DNA of 64,000 nt from an uncultured Arenicella sp. (lineage in GTDB: Bacteria > Pseudomonadota > Gammaproteobacteria > Arenicellales > Arenicellaceae), in the NCBI GenBank assembly GCA_938048185.1, contig CALIVT010000001.1, positions 283,828-347,827 on the forward strand, read 5' to 3'. Position numbers and translations under genes: made by a program. The notes under the pieces were generated by a model. The model was not told the DNA's origin. It worked only from the letters and a program-made list of their open reading frames with translations, and did not search any database. Position 1 is the stretch's first letter; each line of letters starts with the position of its first letter. Below are positions 1 to 9,312 of the stretch, one piece after another.

Positions 1-479
1 AACATTTTAGCTTTAGTTTCCGGGTCGTAGTGCCAGGTTAGCCCGACGGGTAGGTCATAGGGGTTATTCTCGTTCGCCTTTGGCGCTGGGTCGTAGATAT
101 AGCCGAGTCGCTGCATATACTCGCGCGTGACTAGTGGCGACTTACCAACGGGTTTTTCTAAATTAGTAATCCAGTCATATTGTAGGCCGAAAAATTCGGT
201 ACCCTGAGGTGTTCGGTAATAATGTTGCCGTTGCTCGGAACACCAACCTTGGTAACTATGTTGTTCGCCATCAGCGCACACTTTTTCATCGCTGGGTGTC
301 AGAAACCGGTATTCAGTAATCTCAGTGTAAGGCGGTATGTTTGGGAAAGCCGATATGTACCAAAGAAAGCCGAACGCACCAATAAAGACGACAGTAATTA
401 GGGCCGCGATTATCTTTAGTAGGCGTTTCCAGTGCAGGAGCTTTCTTAAGATACGAATAAGTGTGCGATGTATAGTCAT
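1..479 (-). CDS. Partial membrane-anchored protein, N-terminal part only
   Basis: An open reading frame on the minus strand starts at an ATG at 477-479 and runs off the left edge, so only about 159 residues are visible. A basic start is followed by one hydrophobic segment at about residues 20-42, which fits a signal anchor. The exported part contains the stretches QRQHYYRTPQGT and YDWITNLEKP. From memory these resemble the N-terminal region of RoxA-like di-haem cytochrome c peroxidase-related proteins, where a similar HTPQG/YDWFLALEQ pattern precedes the first haem. No CxxCH is present in the visible part, so this assignment is tentative. The neighbouring gene on the same strand lies about 50 nt upstream, so co-transcription is possible. 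Confidence 0.55.
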   Translation of the reverse strand, partial: MTIHRTLIRILRKLLHWKRLLKIIAALITVVFIGAFGFLWYISAFPNIPPYTEITEYRFLTPSDEKVCADGEQHSYQGWCSEQRQHYYRTPQGTEFFGLQYDWITNLEKPVGKSPLVTREYMQRLGYIYDPAPKANENNPYDLPVGLTWHYDPETKAKM

Positions 480-532
480 GTTACTGCTCGATTTTAGTTA
501 GTCCGGTTACCCACAAAATATTTGCGTCCCAG

Positions 533-1609
533 TTAGCTAGGTAGAGCGAAATTGCTACCGTTAAAGTTCAGTTTTAATCCGGGTATTTTGGCTGGCATTT
601 TTAGTAAGTAACCGGCGCCGCCACAGGTCACGTAAGCGGTTTTCATATCAGGCCCGCCGAAGCAAATATTGGACGGCAATGGTGAGAAGACGTGGTCAGG
701 TAAGGTGATTGGAATGAATTCGACATCACCTTGTGGCGAGATCACCGAGATGCCGCCGTTAGTCATTGGATTACTGCCATTAGGAAGCATGGTGGCAACG
801 TAAATATTGCCTTGTTCATCGAGTGCCATCGAATCTAAAATTGCTTGACCTTCAAGCTTTGCGGTCAAGAGGTATGAACCGTCCATAGAGCCTGCGTCGG
901 GGCCGCTGACGGTATTTGGTCTAATCACGCCAGGCGCAGACAAGTCGTAGTAAACAATTTTACGCTCATAGGTCAGCGCGACGTAGAGTTTGGAGCCATC
1001 GGGAGAAAGCGCAATTCCATTCGGGGAGTTTAGCGGGTAAATCATTTGCTTAATTGATGAGCGATCTGGGCTTACATAGTAAACGCCCGTGATATCGCGC
1101 TCGCGTTCACGTGTTTTACCAAAATCCGAGAACCAAATGCCACCGACCTCATCGAAGACTAGGTCGTCCGGCCCACATAATTTGAATGCCGGGTTCCAAT
1201 CTGGGGCCGCGGTGCCTACCGGGAATTCGCGTGATGAACACTCTGTAAACAGCGTCGTGACATCACCCGTTTTTGGGTCAATTTTCTGTAGGCTGCCGCC
1301 ACTGTAATTGTTGGGTTGATTGCCGCCGACCAGAATAGGGTTGGGGTTAATGTTAGGAATTGACATCCATTCAAACCCTCCGTCATTACATACGTACACA
1401 CATCCATCTGGTCCAATCGCTGCACCGTTGGGGCCGCCAGGGAGCATTGCGATGGTTTTGGAATCGCCACCTTCGGGAGCTACAACCGACAGCTTTTCAC
1501 CTTTGATTTCAACCAGCATTATACTGCCGTCACTGCAATGTATCGGCCCTTCGGGGTATTCCAAGGTCGAGCTTAAAACCGTGATGTTATTCGTATCTAG
1601 CTTGGTCAT
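533..1609 (-). CDS. SMP-30/gluconolactonase-like six-bladed beta-propeller protein
   Basis: A 358-residue protein with the SMP-30/gluconolactonase/LRE pattern. It has an N-terminal EGP motif (YPEGPIHC), a central GPDDLVFDEVGGIWFSDFG blade and SPNGIALSPDGSKLYVALT, which carry the acidic and Asn metal ligands typical of this fold. Members hydrolyse sugar lactones or other lactone and ester substrates with a divalent metal. There is no signal peptide, so the protein is probably cytoplasmic. The ATG is preceded by GGGAGAA at good spacing, which supports this start. It is followed on the same strand, about 50 nt downstream, by the partial membrane protein. The family is certain, the substrate is unknown. 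Confidence 0.85.
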   Translation of the reverse strand: MTKLDTNNITVLSSTLEYPEGPIHCSDGSIMLVEIKGEKLSVVAPEGGDSKTIAMLPGGPNGAAIGPDGCVYVCNDGGFEWMSIPNINPNPILVGGNQPNNYSGGSLQKIDPKTGDVTTLFTECSSREFPVGTAAPDWNPAFKLCGPDDLVFDEVGGIWFSDFGKTRERERDITGVYYVSPDRSSIKQMIYPLNSPNGIALSPDGSKLYVALTYERKIVYYDLSAPGVIRPNTVSGPDAGSMDGSYLLTAKLEGQAILDSMALDEQGNIYVATMLPNGSNPMTNGGISVISPQGDVEFIPITLPDHVFSPLPSNICFGGPDMKTAYVTCGGAGYLLKMPAKIPGLKLNFNGSNFALPS

Positions 1610-1711
1610 GTTTTCTCCCAGTTATAAAATAGTTGCTAAATAGTTGTCAGATACTCCTTAGCGCTTGGATCTCTAATTGCCAAAGTTTGAAGGTGTATAG
1701 CTGATATGTTC

Positions 1712-3133
1712 TTATGCGCTTGTAACGAAGCCTTGCTTGCGCAGACCGCCAAGGAACGCTTGGTTAGTGTCCTCACCATCGGTCGTGTTGATCATGTGCT
1801 GTTGGTATCTTTCCATTGTTAAAAATGGGTTGACCTGTGCGGCATTGTTCAGCGCTTCAGATGCGGCGGCTTTGTTGTCGAGCATGCAATAAGAATTAGC
1901 CATTACAATATAGCTATGAATCCATTCAGGTTGTTCGCTCAAGCTTGTTTGTACGCATTCGATGGTTAAATCGTGTTGGCCCAAGCGTTGCGCCGCCATG
2001 CCTTTAAAGAAGTTCCAATAAGGTGCCGAGGGATGCTTGGGCGCGATATTAAAATTTTCATCAATTAGCTCTATCGCTTCTTCAGCGCCTTTGGTGCCGG
2101 CGGTCACTGTCAGCGCTAGCGCCAAGTAACCTCGAGCGACTAAGTTTAGAGGTGTAATGCTGATGGCACTGCGCAGGGCCAATGTCGCGCGCCGGCCTTC
2201 ACCTAAATGCAGCCATGCAATGCCCGCGTTTTCGAGTACTTCGACGTCTCGTGGCGCTTTCTGATACGCGGTTTCTACCAATGACCTAGCTTCATTCGCG
2301 CAGGCTTCATAATCTTCACAAATAGAAACGGCCATTTGTTGTGCCAGCATCATGGCTAACGCAGATTTAGCGTTGGAGTAGTTTTCATCAATCTCGATCG
2401 CCTGGCGTAAATAATCACAGGCATCGAGCACTCCTTGTTGACTGAACGCTGAGAACCAAAAATGATATGCCTTTTGCACTAGGCCCCAAGCGTCGAGCTG
2501 GTGGTCTGTTGATTCAAGCGCTAACTGGGTTTGTGCCAGCTTTACCTCGCCCAAAACCGTGCCGAGAATGCAGCGCGCAATATCGGTTTGCACCTCGAAT
2601 AAATCTTCGATGTCGCGCTTGTAGGTCCGCGCCCAAATTTCCGTATCGCGTTGCACGTCACACAATTGTGCGATAACTCTAATTTTCTGTCCCGACCGCT
2701 GCAAGCTGCCCGACAATACGAAGCGTGCGTTAAGTCTATCGGCCACTTCTTGAATGTCATCAAGGCCTGTTTTGAAGCGGTACGAAGATAGTCGCGAACT
2801 CACGCGGATATTCGGCACCATGGTCACATGCGCAATGATCTCGGAGGTGATACCTGAGCTTAAAAATTCATCGTCTGGGTTGGTCGATAAGGTGTCGAAC
2901 AGCATTACGGCCAAAGAGTGACGGCCTTCGTTCTCGGCTAATCTTTGTTTTTCGTGCGTACGGCCCAGGGTCACCAGTTTGGTTTTTTGCGCATGCCGAC
3001 GCTGTAGCAAGGGCGTTAAAACATATCGCAGGGCGCCGTAGCATATACCACCGATAACGGCGATCGCAGCAAGTGCCGACAGAGCTGACTCATTCTCTGC
3101 CAGCCACTCGACTAATAGGCTAAATTGATTCAA
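1712..3133 (-). CDS. Membrane-anchored TolB-like/TPR protein (adenylate-cyclase- or CadC-associated type)
   Basis: A 473-residue protein with one transmembrane segment near residues 16-38. A TolB/FlgO-like domain follows (SLAVMLFDTLSTNPDDEFLSSGITSEII, then RFVLSGSLQRSGQKIRVIAQL and DTEIWARTYKRDIEDLF). The C-terminal half is TPR-like helical repeats. In most bacteria this module sits behind a winged-helix DNA-binding domain or an adenylate cyclase domain. Here the N-terminus is only a short periplasmic or cytoplasmic tail and a membrane helix, so the usual output domain is absent. Its role is probably protein-protein scaffolding in signalling. It diverges from the esterase gene across a 228-nt intergenic region. 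The start is the ATG at the end of the frame. Confidence 0.75.
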   Translation of the reverse strand: MNQFSLLVEWLAENESALSALAAIAVIGGICYGALRYVLTPLLQRRHAQKTKLVTLGRTHEKQRLAENEGRHSLAVMLFDTLSTNPDDEFLSSGITSEIIAHVTMVPNIRVSSRLSSYRFKTGLDDIQEVADRLNARFVLSGSLQRSGQKIRVIAQLCDVQRDTEIWARTYKRDIEDLFEVQTDIARCILGTVLGEVKLAQTQLALESTDHQLDAWGLVQKAYHFWFSAFSQQGVLDACDYLRQAIEIDENYSNAKSALAMMLAQQMAVSICEDYEACANEARSLVETAYQKAPRDVEVLENAGIAWLHLGEGRRATLALRSAISITPLNLVARGYLALALTVTAGTKGAEEAIELIDENFNIAPKHPSAPYWNFFKGMAAQRLGQHDLTIECVQTSLSEQPEWIHSYIVMANSYCMLDNKAAASEALNNAAQVNPFLTMERYQQHMINTTDGEDTNQAFLGGLRKQGFVTSA

Positions 3134-3180
3134 AAGAACAACCCCATAATTTTGTTTAGCTTTCGTGGCAAAGCTACTGA

Positions 3181-3240
3181 TTTAACAGATTTTAACAAAT
3201 TTTAACAAATTTTGACATCTCGATGGCACTGGCAATAGCA
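3181..3240 (+). promoter_or_regulatory. Possible promoter with phased A/T repeats before the esterase gene
   Basis: Three direct 10-bp repeats of the form TTTTAACAAA occur from about 3182 to 3211, one per helical turn, and run straight into a consensus -35 box TTGACA at 3212-3217. The -10 candidate at the expected spacing (around 3235-3241) is weak. The A/T repeats may act as an UP-like element. The direction toward the esterase gene is inferred from the -35 orientation. Confidence 0.3.
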
Positions 3241-3361
3241 CATTAGTGACACGCTTTAATCTGACTTGAGTCTAGTATCTATAAGCATTTACGAGGTTGA
3301 ATACTCTATACTTAGACACTTTGTAGAACTGTCGAATACCCCAATTAAGAATTAGGCCAAA

Positions 3362-5263
3362 ATGATAAAAAAAATACTACTGACTTTAGTCTGCATTGTT
3401 GTTGTGACTTTCGTCTCGGTGCTGCTGTATCTGCATTTAAATAAGTCGCCAGAAATATTTGAACCAAGTACGGCGGGGCTCTACAACGCTGAGCCTAGAG
3501 TCGTTGACCCATCATCATCACGTACTATTGATACTGGGCCGTTACTTGGTTTTGCCGACAACTACGCAACCCAAGCTTGGATTGGAATTCCCTATGCACA
3601 AGCGCCCATTGGCGAGTTGCGTTGGCGTGCACCGCAAGCGCTTAACGCCTGGCGTGAACCACGCGAAGCGCTTAATTACGGCTCACCCTGTGTTCAGCTT
3701 TGGGGGCCGCTGGCCGGTGTGGGTGGCGACGAGGGTGACATCGTTGGTAATGAAGATTGTTTGTATCTAAACGTGTGGGCACCTAAATCAGCCCAGGCTG
3801 ACAATAAAACGTTACCGGTCATGTTTTGGATTCATGGTGGCGGAAACGATTCCGGTACAGGTAATATTTTCCAAGGCCACCACTTAGCCGGCACCAAAGA
3901 CGTGATTGTCGTTACTATTAACTATCGTGTTGGCATGCTGGGCTGGTTTAGTCATGATGCAATTCGATCCACCGCGCAAACTCAAGAGGACGCGTCAGGC
4001 AACTTTGGTACCTTGGACATCATTGCCGCTCTTAAATGGGTAAATCGAAACGTAGGGGCGTTTAATGGTGACCCGAATAATGTCACTATTTTTGGTGAGT
4101 CGGCCGGCGGCAAAAACGTCTACTCAATGCTGGCGTCGCCGTTGGCTAACGGGCTTTTTCACAAAGCTATTGTGCAAAGTGGCACCGTTGATACGACGCT
4201 TCTAAGTTTGGCTGAAGACTATGACGATGATAAGCTGCTCAGTGTTGTCTCAGGTTTAAAAAATAGCTCTAATGGTTTGATTTCATTGGTTTATTCAAAT
4301 AGAAATCCAGACCATTCTGAGGCTGAAATTCGCGCGAAAATAAGCCAGAGCGATCCACTGGATATAGTAAAAACAATGCGTAATGTAGCGCCGAAAGACC
4401 TTATGCAGATGGCGTCCGATAATAGTAGTAACGGGTATTTAAACGTCGCAAGGGTATTGCGCGACGGCTATGTCTTGCCTAAAGAGTCGACTATGTCGCG
4501 TCTTACTGACCCCGTAAAGTATAATAGCGTGCCGTTGATGCTTGGCACTAACCGCGACGAGCAGAAGCTTTTTATGGCGCGCGACCCGCGCTATAGTGAG
4601 AATTTTCTTGGTGTGTTTCCACGCCCTAAAGATACCGCGCAATATCAACGCGTGTCAGACTATGTTTCTGAAAACTGGAAAGCTGGCGCGGTTGACGAGC
4701 CAGCCAAACGCATAACCGCCAATGGCGGCAAGCCGGTTTACGCTTACCGTTTTGATTGGGACGAGTCACCCAAAAATTGGTTTATCGACTTAAACGAACT
4801 GATTGGCGCATCACATGGCTTAGACATCAGTTTTGTCTTCGGGGATTTTACCGGGGGCATCAGTATGGGGCCATTGCTCGATAAGACAAATGCACCGGGC
4901 CGAAAAGCCTTGTCACTAACTATGATGGATTATTGGACTGAGTTCGCGCACTCAGGTTCGCCAGGAAAAGGGCGCTCTGGTCAACAAACTCAGTGGTCTG
5001 CCTGGCAAGCAAGTGGTAACAATCTGATGTTACTCGACACGCCAGCTGATGGTGGCGCGAGAATGGCTGAGGTAAGGACCAATGTTGTGGATATCAAAAA
5101 ACGTATTCCGGTTGACGATATTATTGTGAGTCAACGCGAACGCTGTGAAGCCTATGCCGCATTGTTTTTGCACGGTTATCAGGCTTCCGATTTTTGGGAC
5201 CCAGAAGAATACTCCGCACTGGGTTGCGATGATTTTCCGGTTGGCATGTTCCGCGACAGCTAA
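3362..5263 (+). CDS. Type B carboxylesterase / para-nitrobenzyl esterase family
   Basis: A 633-residue alpha/beta hydrolase of the cholinesterase/carboxylesterase B family. A hydrophobic N-terminal segment at residues 5-24 acts as a signal peptide or anchor, so the enzyme is exported or periplasmic. The family landmarks are clear: EDCLYLNVWAP near residue 131, oxyanion-hole HGGG at about 158-161, nucleophile elbow GESAGG with Ser247, an acidic residue in GTNRDEQ, and the catalytic His in GASHGLDI. Pairs of cysteines at 110/133 and near the C-terminus could form disulfides. Substrate is unknown; such enzymes cleave short or bulky esters. The start ATG is supported by the signal sequence directly after it. 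The CHAT gene follows about 70 nt downstream and could be read through. Confidence 0.9.
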   Translation: MIKKILLTLVCIVVVTFVSVLLYLHLNKSPEIFEPSTAGLYNAEPRVVDPSSSRTIDTGPLLGFADNYATQAWIGIPYAQAPIGELRWRAPQALNAWREPREALNYGSPCVQLWGPLAGVGGDEGDIVGNEDCLYLNVWAPKSAQADNKTLPVMFWIHGGGNDSGTGNIFQGHHLAGTKDVIVVTINYRVGMLGWFSHDAIRSTAQTQEDASGNFGTLDIIAALKWVNRNVGAFNGDPNNVTIFGESAGGKNVYSMLASPLANGLFHKAIVQSGTVDTTLLSLAEDYDDDKLLSVVSGLKNSSNGLISLVYSNRNPDHSEAEIRAKISQSDPLDIVKTMRNVAPKDLMQMASDNSSNGYLNVARVLRDGYVLPKESTMSRLTDPVKYNSVPLMLGTNRDEQKLFMARDPRYSENFLGVFPRPKDTAQYQRVSDYVSENWKAGAVDEPAKRITANGGKPVYAYRFDWDESPKNWFIDLNELIGASHGLDISFVFGDFTGGISMGPLLDKTNAPGRKALSLTMMDYWTEFAHSGSPGKGRSGQQTQWSAWQASGNNLMLLDTPADGGARMAEVRTNVVDIKKRIPVDDIIVSQRERCEAYAALFLHGYQASDFWDPEEYSALGCDDFPVGMFRDS

Positions 5264-5336
5264 ACTCACGATATAGGCTGCTGCGAGTGGTTTGATATAC
5301 ACTTACATACAAATCATTGTGGGCGAAGATCAGAGA

Positions 5337-7673
5337 ATGACACAGACAGGCTTTGTATTCAGATCGTTGTTTTGTATTTTGGCGACGGCAGTCGTATTAG
5401 GCACGGTGCTAGTTGGGTGCGTTAAGACAGACAAATGCGCTGAGGCGGTTGCGACGAACGAGTCGCTAGAAAACAAAGACTATCAAGCGGTTATAAAGGC
5501 TTGTAAGGCGGATTTCGCGGCCAGTCAACGCGTTAGTTCGGCACTGGCGCTAGCGACCGCACATGGGGAACTAGGCGATTGGCCCGCTCTCAGTCAGTTG
5601 CAAAGCTCGCTCGATCAACCTGTGCTACAGGCCGATGTTATGATGGTTGCGGCGAAATATCATCGGCGTGCAGGCCAAGCCGATCAAGCGCAAAAGAACC
5701 ATTTGGCAGCAATCGATGTGTATCGAAAGTTTGATCGACCCGCGGAATTAGGTAGGGCGTTAAATCATGCGTTCTGGATAGTTTGGCGCAATTCCGATCA
5801 TAAAGCGGGCTTGAATTTTGCCGCCGAAGCCTTGGAGGTTGCGCAACGCTCTAATAATGCGAATCACGAAATTTCGGCACTTTCAAATCTCATCAAAGTT
5901 TTTCAAGAAGTGGGCAGTCTTGGCGCGGCGCAATACGCACTTAATCGTCAGCGAGCATTGCTCAAGGAGCACGCGAACTTAGGTCAGAAAATCGACGCGG
6001 ATATAAACCAAGGTTTGGTGTATGTTGACGAAAAAAAAAATGCGTTGGCAGCACTTAGTTTTTCCAAAGCACTCAAGCAGGCTAGTGGTATTGGCAGTGC
6101 ACGCGCAATGCGTGGCTTGTACTTGAATTTGGTGGCTGCCAATTTGGAATTGGGTCGACTAGAGCAAGCTGAAGAGAACTTGGAGCGTGCGTGGGGCCAT
6201 GCCAACAGTGATGGGTCTGCTCAGTTTGCCTTGGACTATTTTCAGGCGAAATTACATCATGGCAAACATGAATTTGAACTGGCTGAAAAAAGTATTGCAA
6301 AGTCGCTGGCGGATTCATCCAAACCTGCGGTCTGGAATTGGGAGTTGTTATACCTAGCTGGTCGCATTGCGCATGATCTAGGCGAGACTCGGCGCGCGAT
6401 CGACTATTTCAAGAGTGCGATTGCTGAATCCGATCGCTTGCGTAACGCGATTGGTTTTAACGACCTAAAGGCACACTTACTCTCGCGAAAAAGAGAACCG
6501 TATGAAGCTTTGTTTCTAAGCTACTTGGATGAGGGTGACACTCAAAGCGCATTCTCTATTGCTGAGCAAGCAAAAGCAAAGAGCTTTGTCGAAGCGTATC
6601 TGCAAAATCAAGAAAATTCGCTACCGGGGACTGAGGGCGATGCCGGTCGAGAATTTAATATTGACGCTGAGTCTCAGCGAATTGACGACCTGCTGCAGCA
6701 CCTAAGACTAATGCAATCGTCGCCGGCAGTGATTCCACGTTCCGCGCCTGAGTTATTACCTGCCTTGGCACGAGAACAGGTTTTATCTTTCTTTGTTGCC
6801 CGAGAACGCATTTTTAGTATTTCGGTGATCAATGGGGCAATCGCAATCAATGAGTTGGGTATTGACTACGGGACGCTGCAAAAGTGGGTACGCGCCTATC
6901 AGGCAACGCCGAGCAATAGCAAGTTATTGGCGCAGTTAGGTGCTGCGTTACTCGCTAACTTGGATCTTAATCACCCCTCAAAGCACCTGTATGTTTCGCC
7001 CGATGACATCATTAGTGATCTTGTGTTTGCTAGTCTGAAGGTGAACAATCGGTTCTTGGTTGAAATGAAGTCAATTTCGTTGATACCGAGTGCGAGCTCT
7101 CTGTTCGAAATTCGCGCGGACGATAGTCATGCCAACAGCAAGCGCTCTTTGATTCTAGGTAATCCGCAAAACGATTTGCCCGCAGCTCAAGTCGAGATGC
7201 ACGACGTTGCCAGACGTCTCAACACTCAGGCGATTACCGGCAAGGCTGCAGAGTCTTCTGTGGTGTTAGCAGCGAATGGGCTTCGAGTACTGCATTTAGC
7301 AACTCATTCAGGTGTTAATCATCTCGGGCCTTGGCTCAGATTTGCGGACGGTGATGTCGCCGCTAAACGACTGGCTCAGAGAAATATTACCGCTCGAATG
7401 GTGGTGCTCGCGAGCTGCAGTTCGGTTGCGAAGGAGGGTAAGAACTTATGGGGGTCACTCGGCGGTATCTTCCTGAGTAATGGTTCTCCGAGTGTGTTGG
7501 TTACTCAGTGGTCGGTGAAGGACGAAATAACACGAGAAGTGGTGAGCCAGTTCTACCAGCATTTCAACGCAGGCAAAACACCCGCTGAATCGCTTGCCTT
7601 AGTTCAGCGAGACGCAATTAGACGCAATGTTGCCACAAGTGATTGGGGCGCGTATGTGTTACTTGGCGAATGA
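5337..7673 (+). CDS. CHAT-domain (caspase-like) lipoprotein with TPR repeats
   Basis: A 778-residue protein starting at the ATG at 5337. An upstream in-frame alternative at 5292 would put a non-signal tail before the lipobox. The N-terminus is a lipoprotein signal ending LVGC. TPR-like repeats fill about residues 40-400. The C-terminal CHAT protease domain has the catalytic His in LHLATHSG and the catalytic Cys in LASCSS, and ends in WGAYVLLGE, which is standard for CHAT proteins. CHAT domains are caspase-fold cysteine peptidases usually regulated by their TPR sensors. It is convergent with an ECF sigma/anti-sigma pair 40 nt away. Similar CHAT genes are often found beside such regulators, so a stress-response protease circuit is plausible but inferred. 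Placement at a membrane as a lipoprotein is less common than a cytosolic CHAT. Confidence 0.88.
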   Translation: MTQTGFVFRSLFCILATAVVLGTVLVGCVKTDKCAEAVATNESLENKDYQAVIKACKADFAASQRVSSALALATAHGELGDWPALSQLQSSLDQPVLQADVMMVAAKYHRRAGQADQAQKNHLAAIDVYRKFDRPAELGRALNHAFWIVWRNSDHKAGLNFAAEALEVAQRSNNANHEISALSNLIKVFQEVGSLGAAQYALNRQRALLKEHANLGQKIDADINQGLVYVDEKKNALAALSFSKALKQASGIGSARAMRGLYLNLVAANLELGRLEQAEENLERAWGHANSDGSAQFALDYFQAKLHHGKHEFELAEKSIAKSLADSSKPAVWNWELLYLAGRIAHDLGETRRAIDYFKSAIAESDRLRNAIGFNDLKAHLLSRKREPYEALFLSYLDEGDTQSAFSIAEQAKAKSFVEAYLQNQENSLPGTEGDAGREFNIDAESQRIDDLLQHLRLMQSSPAVIPRSAPELLPALAREQVLSFFVARERIFSISVINGAIAINELGIDYGTLQKWVRAYQATPSNSKLLAQLGAALLANLDLNHPSKHLYVSPDDIISDLVFASLKVNNRFLVEMKSISLIPSASSLFEIRADDSHANSKRSLILGNPQNDLPAAQVEMHDVARRLNTQAITGKAAESSVVLAANGLRVLHLATHSGVNHLGPWLRFADGDVAAKRLAQRNITARMVVLASCSSVAKEGKNLWGSLGGIFLSNGSPSVLVTQWSVKDEITREVVSQFYQHFNAGKTPAESLALVQRDAIRRNVATSDWGAYVLLGE

Positions 7674-7713
7674 ACGCGGCTGCAGACACTCCTTGATCTA
7701 CGCGATTGGTGCT

Positions 7714-8448
7714 CTAACGGACTATTAGCGACTCGCTTATGATAACCTCGTTATCAGAGTCTATCGCATCTAGCACGTCGGCATCCATGCTTACAGAAGC
7801 CTCGTTGACGAGCACTTTATCTAGAAAAATAATGGCTTGATACTCACCATAAGCGCTCAACTCAACGAGTTGCTCGAGGCGTTGGTCTTTAAATGTGCAG
7901 CCTTTTTTGCGACCACAGGTAAAGTGAAGTTGGCCTTCGCGATATACTCGAAGCAAGGCTTTTTCAGGCTTATCAACCGTACTTCGAAGTGACAAGTTAT
8001 CGCCAATTTTTGCGTCGTTGCCGCGATAGTCATTGTCTGACGCAACAAGCACGAGTTCTAAGCTGTTCGCTTGAAGGCTCTGAGTTGGGTCTTGCATGAG
8101 CGTCGAGTCGTAAAGGAATACACTGGCTATCCCCAGCGCGGCAACACCGGCAGCGATAGCCGATAACCACGGGCGCGACGACCTGGTTTTTTCGAAGGTT
8201 TGCGGTTCACTATCCTGCTGTTCAAGCTCAGTTTGTCGGACTTCGCGAAGAACCGCCTCTTGCCAGCCAGGCGCTGGTTTTGAGTCCGAATCACCGGCGA
8301 TCAATTCACCTAGCGCTCGATATGCCCGCATTGCTTCCACACAATCAGAACAGTCTTGATAATGCTCATCCAGTTGCTGACCGCGCTCCGCCAGCAGCAT
8401 GCCGTGCTTTTCGAAACGAGTACAAGGTTTGTGTTTAGTATCGCTCAT
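7714..8448 (-). CDS. Zinc-finger anti-sigma factor
   Basis: A 244-residue protein that begins with a zf-HC2-type anti-sigma motif (HYQDCSDC, that is HxxxCxxC, near residue 29). A single transmembrane helix follows at about residues 95-113 (AIAAGVAALGIASVFLY), and then a roughly 130-residue periplasmic domain with two cysteines (TCGRKKGC). It would bind and hold the ECF sigma factor encoded just upstream. The two genes overlap by 4 nt, the usual sign of translational coupling. The periplasmic region is predicted beta-rich and could sense the signal. No known ligand can be named. Confidence 0.85.
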   Translation of the reverse strand: MSDTKHKPCTRFEKHGMLLAERGQQLDEHYQDCSDCVEAMRAYRALGELIAGDSDSKPAPGWQEAVLREVRQTELEQQDSEPQTFEKTRSSRPWLSAIAAGVAALGIASVFLYDSTLMQDPTQSLQANSLELVLVASDNDYRGNDAKIGDNLSLRSTVDKPEKALLRVYREGQLHFTCGRKKGCTFKDQRLEQLVELSAYGEYQAIIFLDKVLVNEASVSMDADVLDAIDSDNEVIISESLIVR

Positions 8449-9011
8449 AACCTTACTCCATTGTCTTCAACACAGCGCCGCAAGGTCGGCATAGCGCGGG
8501 CTACTCTCGCCTGCAGGGTGCCCGCTTTTTCTTGCAAAATAACAGCGGCTTCTTCGTAAGAATGTTCAGACTGAAAACGCAATAAAATGGCGGCTCGAAC
8601 GGCGTCTGATAACTTTTCCATACACCGTCTTAGAACCTCGCTCATCAACGGATCACTAGATGTATTAGTACTTTCGTCGGCACTCGACACTTCCGGTAGC
8701 TGATCAGTGAACTCGACTCGAGCATCAAAGCGTTTTGCCTTTTTTATTTCATCCAAACAGCGATTTCGGGCAATGACGTATAGCCACGTGCGAAAACTTG
8801 ATTTGGATTCAAACTTGCCGAGACCCTGAAACGCTTGTACAAAAACAGTCTGCAATACGTCTTGTGCATCCGAGGCGTTGTTCAACATTGATTTACAAAA
8901 CCGATAAATTTCATCGCCATAGCTTTTCATTAATATAGATACCACGTCTTCAAGCGCTTGATTTTTTAGGGCTTGCTGAGCTTTACGTTCAGCGATTTCA
9001 TTTAATGGCAT
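8445..9011 (-). CDS. ECF-family RNA polymerase sigma factor
   Basis: A 188-residue sigma-70 family protein with region 2 (YRFCKSMLNNASDAQDVLQTVFVQAF and SFRTWLYVIARNRCLDEIKK) and region 4 (LSDAVRAAILLRFQSEHSYEEAAVIL). There is no region 3 or region 1.1, so it belongs to the ECF group. It directs RNA polymerase to a small regulon and is held inactive by the anti-sigma factor whose gene overlaps its 3' end. It is divergent from the lipoprotein gene at 9313, and about 300 nt of intergenic DNA between them could hold an autoregulated promoter. I could not identify a convincing GGAAC-type box. Confidence 0.9.
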   Translation of the reverse strand: MPLNEIAERKAQQALKNQALEDVVSILMKSYGDEIYRFCKSMLNNASDAQDVLQTVFVQAFQGLGKFESKSSFRTWLYVIARNRCLDEIKKAKRFDARVEFTDQLPEVSSADESTNTSSDPLMSEVLRRCMEKLSDAVRAAILLRFQSEHSYEEAAVILQEKAGTLQARVARAMPTLRRCVEDNGVRL

Positions 9012-9312
9012 GTAATTTTGAGTCTACGGTCGGGGGTCTTGAAGCCCAATTACTTTACCACATTCTAGCTAAAACGCAGTGTGAGTCACGTTTTTGACCA
9101 TTCTGAATGTGGTAGGCGACGGCCACGACAAATAAACTGCAATGCAATCGTTAAATATTGTGTCGCGGTCTGAGCTCAGCAGTCGCCTATTGTTTGGGTG
9201 CTTTATCTATAGGCCCGTATTCAAGCTCAGTATTATTAAGCATATGCCATTGACCAAATGAGCAGCATTTAATACTGTTTCTAAACAAATGTTAACTAAA
9301 CGGGGATTTACA
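9012..9312. other. Divergent intergenic region, about 300 nt
   Basis: This stretch separates the ECF sigma gene (minus strand) from the lipoprotein gene (plus strand) and must hold at least two promoters. I see no coding frame, hairpin or repeat that stands out. The lipoprotein gene has CGGGG eight nt before its ATG. Confidence 0.5.
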
